From Hedera helix (taxonomy: Eukaryota > Streptophyta > Magnoliopsida > Apiales > Araliaceae), in NCBI GenBank assembly GCA_947179155.2, contig OX359285.1:11961010-12025009 (forward strand): a DNA stretch of 64,000 nt. Reading direction: 5' to 3'. Every line of letters begins with the position of its first letter. The first letter of the stretch is position 1. Positions 57,781 to 64,000 of the stretch are shown piece by piece. The position numbers and the translations under genes are program-made. The notes beneath the pieces are model-generated. The model was not told the DNA's origin, ran no database searches, and saw only the letters and a list, made by a program, of their open reading frames with translations.

Positions 57781-58974
57781 CATTGGGAATACTGTAAAAC
57801 ATTATTTAGTTATTAATAATGTTAATAAGTGTTGAGATAATAAAAGAGATTAAGATGATTATTAGATGGTTAATAATATTGAGGAACTAGATGATTTATT
57901 ATTGAGATAATAAATGGTTAAAATATGATTATACGATTAATGATATTATATGTGGTATTTATATATTGTCAAAGGTGATGATATTTTAAGACAATGAGGT
58001 AATAATTATGTGATTTAAAATATTATCAAGGGATTGATAATATTATTAAGAGATTTAAGGTTATGATTAAGTGATAGATGATTTAAGACATATATGTTAA
58101 GGTTATAAATGTTAAATAAACCTTTATGTGTTATGCTAATTGGAGGATTAATGTTATTGAATATTAGGTCACCCAAAGGAAGTATTTTTAAGTTGAATAG
58201 CAGTAGACAGCAGAACAGGCAAGTTTCTCTGAACCTTAACTTGTATTTATTTGGCAAGTTATTTATGTAGAATCTGAAATTTATTTCAAAATGCATGATG
58301 AAATAATTATTAAGAATTATTTCATATCTATATTGTTATTGACAATCGCACTTAGGTGCATTTGCATGACTGTTCACGTTATGAACTATTTAAAGAGAAA
58401 TATCTATGCTATTTGTTTCAGCTAGATATTGCATGTGATATTATGACTGTTCTTGTTATGAACTATTCTAAGTGAGGATTTTATGCCAATTATTTCGGCT
58501 AGACCATGTGCGATTTAAATTCATAAATCTGAATATTATTGAAGTTAGTCCAAACCATATTGTTGTGGTGCGGAATCTGATGGGATAAGCTGAAATGAAC
58601 AGAGCATTATAAGCAAATAAGTTTACGGTCGGATGGAATATTCCCGATCAAAATGAACTAGATGGTTATATTGTGCACTCTATAAACGTACGATAGGCTG
58701 ATCACCTAGAGTACCCATCACCGGATATGTCAATCGAAATGATTGTTAATATTCAAAACGAACTGACAGTCTTCTGTCTACAGGGTATTGTAAATACTCA
58801 AAACGTGTGTTCATGGTCTTGTGACCCTTTCAGCATGATGAAGCAGTATGTTATATCAATTGAATTATATTATTCAAAGTTGCATGTCTTCACAATTGTT
58901 ATATATTGTTGAAGTTTCCAGAGCTAAATCTTTTTCATTCATGATATACATTTTATTGTTTATTTAAACTCGCT

Positions 58975-58991
58975 GAGCAAAGTAGTTGCTC
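58975..58991 (+). other. Conserved LTR hairpin
   Basis: GAGCAA-AGTAG-TTGCTC, perfect 6-bp stem, followed by ACCCTTGCTATATCATGA. Recurs on the minus strand near 20510-20550, 52640-52680 and 62630-62670, and in altered form near 2142 and 25540. Confidence 0.6.
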
Positions 58992-59429
58992 ACCCTTGCT
59001 ATATCATGAACTATTTTCAGTTAAGCCGAGTTATCTAACGAGTACCACGGCAAAGAACAGATGAACGAGTAGACGTAGTTAGTTGGTACTATTTGTGTAA
59101 ACCTTTTGTATTATAAGGTAATGATGATGTATTAAGGTTAGTGGAACATGGGATTGAAGGTACGTTTTGTAATGAAATTATGTATGTTTTTCGCGAGATA
59201 TTGAAGATGTATTTTATGAATGTTTGACAAGTGTTGAATAGTGAGCACCGAACCCGAGGTTCAAGGGACCCGGATTTGGGGGCGTCACAGACCCTCCTCT
59301 CTCTATTCCCTTTTAGAAAATGTTTTTCTTTTCTCTATCTTAGAAGCTTTGGAAAGAAGATGATGTCATAAGTCTTTGGACTTGAAACTAGATTTAATTT
59401 CAATTAAGTCTTTTAATCTTATCCCCTAA

Positions 59430-59890
59430 TTAACCAATTTGGAATCTCCTTACAAATCCACAAATCAAAAGCTAGGACTTGAAAAATATACATTATATTT
59501 TAATTGACTTGAAATATTATGCATTATAGCTAAAACTCTTCTTCTAACACTTACTTAACAACTTTGGAATCTTATTTCATATCCACCAATCAAAAGCTTG
59601 GATTTGAAAAGATATACAATCTAACTTAATTTTAGGAATCTCATCCCTTTATTAACCAATTTGGAATCTCCTTTTCAAATCCACCAATCAAAAACTAAGA
59701 CTTGAAAAGATATACAATCTAATTTAATTCTAGGGATCTCATCCATTTATTAACCAATTTAGAATCTCCTTTTCAAATCCATCAATCAAAAACTAGGACT
59801 TGAAAAGATATACAATCTAATTTAATTCTAGGAATCTCATCCCTTTATTAACCAATTTGGATATCCATTTCACTTCCACCAATCAAGAAG
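59430..59890. repeat. 98-bp tandem repeats in the solo LTR
   Basis: Four to five units marked by TTAACCAATTTGGAATCTCC, with starts near 59430, 59650, 59752 and 59850. The two inner units are almost identical; the outer ones are diverged. Confidence 0.75.
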
Positions 59891-60970
59891 CTTGAAAATA
59901 AATGTTAACCACATTTTTGACTTTCACTTAAATTAATTTATATATTAAATGCTAGACCACTAATAGCAATCCAATTAGACTCAATCTAATTTACACATTG
60001 GGCCATCATAACTTTACTAGCATACATGCAATTTAATGCTCATAGTAGCTAGCTTGATTAATAAAATGATCTCATATTAATAATCAATTTAATTAACTCA
60101 AATATTTAATCCAATTAAATTTATCATATTCAAGAATTACTTGAATATTTACTTAACTTGCTTTATCAATGTATTGATATTAACATCTATATGGTAGTCC
60201 ATGAAATTAATATATTCACTTATTAGACTTACCTTTAATTAAATTAACATTCAAATCACATAATCACATAGTCACATAATAGTTTAATTAAATTCACTAG
60301 GGTTCTTTCTATTGAAAATAAATTCTCAATTTAATTTACAAAGTACATTAATAATTGCGGTTATTACAATACGCGTCATTAAAAAGATTCTCCAAAGACA
60401 ATTTGGTTATTAAGGTCAATATAATCATTTTCCTCAATTCCTACACTTAACCTAAGTATGGTTATATTAACCATAACTAGTTTATTAACACATGCCTCAA
60501 ATTATTTAGCATATATACATATATCTCACACATTACCCAATAAGCACAAAGCTCTAGACATCACACAATTAAATGAGCACAAGGCTTGAGAACACAACTC
60601 TCCATAATTTTCACGTGGCTCAAGAATACAACTCTCCATTTGAAATTTATTTACTTAATAAATTTCCCACATACCTTATTATAAAATTTCTTACATAATC
60701 TTATTTGTCAAATAGTTCATCGAGTTTTAAAGGTATCATATTACCTTACTCTTAATATACCTCCAAGTATACATATTAATAAAATTCTAGGTTTTAAAAT
60801 TTTAAAAAAAATACATTTACTCACATTTAAATCTTAACACAAGGATTAGGGTAAACTATTTACTCAATTTATATACCTTTTACTTATCCGAATTTAGGTT
60901 TTAACTTCAACCTTTATTTTATCATCTAATATATTATTTAAAGGTCTTGTCAAATATCTGGGATATTACA

Positions 60971-61550
60971 CTCTCTGTTGTTTTCAACATATTAAGTAAC
61001 TCAGACAAGCTAACATCGAACTCATTCATGTGGAAGTTCACAATAAATTGTGAGGTGTATGGGAGTGACTATAAGATCAAATCATGGCTCAACTCCCCAT
61101 CCATAACAAAACCATATTGTCGAAGTTGTTCAATTAAATTGATCATCTTCAGGACATATGTTTCTATAGTAGTACCCTCAGACATGCGAGATCAAAATAG
61201 CTCCTTAGATATCTAATATCTTACAGTCCTACTTTGCTCACAATAAAGATCTTTAAGATGTAGGATTATAGTAGGACCATCCATTTTCTCGCGCTGACGC
61301 TAAAGTTCGTTACTCATGGATGCGAACATGATGCATTAAGCCATAGATGCATCATCTTGCCACTTTTTAAAAGTAGTAACCTCTTGCTTAGAGGCCTCCT
61401 CTAAAACAGTTGCAGGGACAAACGAATTTAGGACTTAAGAAAGCTTTCAGCAGTGAGAACAATTCTCAAATTCCTTGACCATTCCGCATAATTCAGACCA
61501 ATTAACTTGATAGCATCAAGTATGCTACGCAGTTTGAGTGAGTTTGGCAT
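60971..61550 (-). pseudogene. gag: Copia gag, N-terminal part
   Basis: Minus strand from ATG at 61550: MPNSLKLRSILDAIKLIGLN followed by YAEWSRNLRIVLTAE, the typical opening of a copia gag that begins just before its LNYxxW motif. Many stops and slips follow; the segment ends VENNRES at the ctctc duplication and continues at 52331. It gives the 5' end of the copia coding region. Confidence 0.8.
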
Positions 61551-62182
61551 TTATAAAATTCTATATGTGAAATAACAACAATTTAACATATATTCATTTA
61601 TTAATTACCAAAATAAATTAGGTCTTTATTTAAATCGGTATCTGTCAGTATTTTTTTCAAACTATATTACCCTCCGTATACAGTTCAGGAAATCTAGTTA
61701 AAAACTTACTAGTGTGATAAAGATCCCATCAATATAAATACAGTCTTGTGTGTGCACAAAAACTATATTTATTCAACAGGTAGACAACTCATTGTCAATT
61801 ACATCAACATGTAAGTCCCTTTTAATTTTGCCTTTTAAATTATAGTAATCAAATGTGTACACATCCGAATTAAAATAATCCAATTTAAGTCCAATCTAGA
61901 GTCCCATATAAGGGAGAAAAAAAGTAATGTCCTTATGTGTGTGCACAACAGAACAGTATCGTTCAATTCCTTAAAAATATCCAATGTAATAAAGCTAACA
62001 TATTAAATACTTAAAACAACCCTTGTGTATGAACAATAAACTCATATTAAATATTTAATACTATATTGTTTTATTATGCTAGAAAGCGACGTTCGATATT
62101 CCAAATAACTTTGAATGTTACAACTTAATATATTTTTCTTGAGGGGTTTGTTATTAATTGTCTCATCATGTTTAGCATGCAT

Positions 62183-62243
<61 letters not shown>

Positions 62244-62305
62244 AAATACGTGTCATATTATTTAACATGCGAAAAATGTATTTGCTGGAAAAAATGTATA
62301 TACAC
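61551..62305. other. Non-coding flank upstream of copia gag
   Basis: Expected place of the copia primer site and 5' LTR, but I see no TGGTATCAGAGC-type site on the minus strand and no clear LTR end. It contains three loose repeats of CTTGTGTGTGCACAA type (61745, 61932, 62018) and the CA microsatellite at 62182. The ORFs here are products of the CA repeat. Confidence 0.45.
62182..62243. repeat. (CA)n(TA)n microsatellite
   Basis: About 25 CA units followed by five AT units. All three overlapping frames with His/Thr or Cys/Val runs are artefacts of this repeat. Confidence 0.95.
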
Positions 62306-64000
62306 TGTGACGCCCCCAAATTTAGGTTCCAAATACCCGGATCCGGTCATCACGATCCAATACAAACATTCACCTCTAAACAACATACAATAACTAAATG
62401 CGGAATAATAAACATATGTTGTTCATTCAAAAGGTGTTACTAGTCCCAAGATACGATAACCTTACACAAAAGTACACAAATACCCTTAATAAAGTACTTA
62501 GGGTTTATATTACATAACAAGTAATTTAGTTAACTAAAATGCTGCATCCTGAAGTCTATCACTTCATCTTTCCTTTACCCTTTTTATTTCCCGAAGTCTC
62601 AGGTTGCACTGCAATAAGGTTTCATGATATAGCAAGGGTGAGCAACTAGTTTGCTCAACAAGTTTAAATAACAACAAGAAACAATATATCATGAATGAAA
62701 GGGAATAGCTGAACAATTCAATAATATTAATAACATAAGCAGAAATAATGATTTGCTTTTAAAATTAGGATAGTCAAATAGACTATGAACTATAAATATC
62801 CACTGGGGTCAATAGTAAGTTGACCCAATGGTTACTACCAGAAATAGGTACCCAAAGGGATCAGCCTCAGTACAATATGTGTATGCATAACATTTAATTT
62901 CCGTATTTTGTACTTGATATTAGATACAGGGTACTCCCCTATAATAAAGGGGTGTTCATAATAGTCTAAGAATCCGCATCTTCAATGATTTGGATAGCTT
63001 TTAAAATCTTTAACATAAATGTCTAGTCGAACAATGACTTAGACCTACTTTGAACAGTTCTTTAAAAATTAGAACAATAAATAAGTACAAGTCAATGACT
63101 GTAGAATATCAAGTGCACCAAGTGCGAATAACAACAATATCGATGTGGAATAATTGTAAAGTAATTAAACCACTCAAAGCATGCTTGGAAATAATAGTTC
63201 AAGCTTAAATAAATAATTTGCTCAATGAAATGAGTGAAGGGATAAGGAACTTGCCTGTCTGCTCAGCTACAATTAATGACTAGCTTTAACTAACTGGCTT
63301 TAAAAGACCTAACATTAATAAATTTGGTCTAATAATTAGTACGGCGTATTTGCACAACTATACGCTCACTAAGGAACTTATCTATCACATAAGTACTAAC
63401 ACATAATTTACATTAGTCAAAATAATATTATTAACCTTATAGACCCTCAATTATATTAGGTTAATAATTTAATAAGTTAGAAAATATTTTTCTTAAGTGT
63501 TGGACACTTATTAAACCCTTAAACAACTTATTACAATTGTTTAATTAAATCATAATTAAATTCAAATTATTTTATTAACTCAATCTCTATTTAATTACTA
63601 TTTAATCTTGATTAAATAGAAATTAATTAATTAATTTTAGTTATTATTTACAATAAATAATAACTAATTGTACTTACTTATTATTTAATAATAATTAAAT
63701 AATAGATAAGTATTGATTTAATTTTAATCTTCTTTAATTTAATATTAAACAACTAATAATTAACTAAGTAATTAACCTTACCTATTATTTAATTTTAAGA
63801 AAATTAAATAATAGTTTACTAATTTTAATCCTCTTTAATTATTATTTAATGTTATTTAAATAATAATTAATTATTTAATTAATTTTAATTATTATTTAAG
63901 GTTAAATAATAATCAATTCATCCTTATTTATTATTAATCTAATAACTTAATTTCCATTAATCATTATTTAATGCTAATTAAATAATAATTGATTACTTAA
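62306..64000 (-). repeat. Chromovirus-type LTR, cut by the window edge
   Basis: Begins TGTGACGCCCCCAAATTTAGG and is homologous to 20209 onward: the conserved hairpin block (62630-62670), the segment 63240-63540 nearly identical to 20930-21220, then an AT dyad block (63590-64000). Minus-oriented; the remainder lies beyond the window. Confidence 0.75.

Larger units (their letters stand above)
54896..59289 (+). mobile_element. Solo LTR (4.4 kb) nested in another solo LTR
   Basis: Begins TGTAATGACCGAG and ends GGGGGCGTCACA, with perfect gaccc duplications (54891-54895, 59290-59294). It is plus-oriented, related to 38405-42622. It contains a TA microsatellite (55675-55707), a TATA-like CTATAAATAG (55981), a GC-rich patch with GGGTCGGGTCGGGTC (56780-56880), a long hairpin array (56955-57780), and the conserved hairpin GAGCAA-AGTAG-TTGCTC (58975-58991) followed by CTATTTTCAG. 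No coding sequence. Confidence 0.85.
52332..60970 (-). mobile_element. Solo LTR of chromovirus type, itself interrupted
   Basis: Begins TGTAACGCCCCTAAATCCGG and ends GGGATATTACA with perfect ctctc duplications (52327-52331, 60971-60975). The first 700 bp align by eye with 20209-20900 and the last 100 bp with 24800-24907, so it is the same family. It has no genes. Subtracting the nested LTR (54896-59289) leaves about 4.24 kb. Dyad-rich AT sequence (53560-53830) and 98-bp tandem repeats (59430-59890) lie within it. Confidence 0.85.
42623..61550 (-). mobile_element. Ty1/copia retrotransposon, cut into three pieces
   Basis: Read on the minus strand from 61550: gag start, [insertion 52332-60970], zinc knuckle, GAG-pre-integrase, integrase, [insertion 44777-50199], RT, RNase H, stop at 43598, polypurine tract (AGGAGATT, 43577-43584) and a presumed 3' LTR down to 42623. 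The order integrase before RT is diagnostic of copia. Both breaks are at 5-bp duplications, and the coding frame reads across each when one duplication copy is ignored. Many stops show it is an old, dead copy. I cannot define its LTRs: 42623-43576 and 61551-62305 show no obvious mutual similarity by eye. Confidence 0.85.

Noticed and set aside
62042..62443. Four small ORFs with His/Thr or Cys/Val runs
   Set aside because: Direct translation of the CA/GT microsatellite.

Overview
This window is plant nuclear DNA, almost certainly from a eudicot, and consists nearly entirely of LTR retrotransposons nested in one another. Evidence: Ty3/gypsy chromoviruses with a chromodomain and tRNA-Met primer sites, Athila-type Ty3/gypsy elements with the tRNA-Asp-like primer site TGGCGCCGTTGCCGGGGA, a Ty1/copia element, many TG...CA long terminal repeats (LTRs) with 5-bp target duplications (TSDs), and very AT-rich filler. 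I found no intact cellular gene, no rRNA or tRNA gene and no CRISPR array.

Left nest (1-36598). A gypsy pol fragment (1-290, minus) is broken by a plus-strand chromovirus whose 5' LTR begins at 291. That LTR is split at 1267/28273 by a 27-kb minus-strand Tekay/Del-like chromovirus (1268-28267, TSD ttaca). The 27-kb element is itself split by an almost complete Athila element (5344-17238, TSD ttttc; gag, protease, reverse transcriptase (RT), RNase H, integrase and an extra third ORF). One of its LTRs is also split by a 4.7-kb solo LTR (20209-24907, TSD ccaac). The plus-strand chromovirus continues at 28273 with LTR end, primer site, an acidic/coiled-coil ORF, gag, protease and RT, and stops at 33295 where another LTR (33296-36598) abuts.

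Middle (36599-38404). This is the only gene-like island. It holds the terminal exon of a BAP31-like ER membrane protein gene (minus strand, two in-frame stops) and a second exon-like block of uncertain family. A plus-strand LTR (38405-42622) follows.

Right nest (42623-62305). A minus-strand Ty1/copia element is cut into three pieces. The first insertion (44777-50199) is a non-autonomous Athila relative with an odd structure: its left end is exactly the primer-binding site, with no 5' LTR, and its right end carries a full LTR followed by an inverted LTR. The second (52332-60970, TSD ctctc) is a solo LTR containing another solo LTR (54896-59289, TSD gaccc). A further LTR of the same type runs off the window (62306-64000).

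The most interesting signals are non-coding. The two Athila-lineage elements share small hairpins, some with compensatory base changes, next to the coding stop and the polypurine tract. The long chromovirus LTRs share one architecture: a GC-rich palindrome island, then a tandem array of perfect AT hairpins, then a conserved GAGCAA...TTGCTC hairpin. The insertion at 44777 looks like a trapped reverse-transcription intermediate. All identity and age statements are by-eye estimates.
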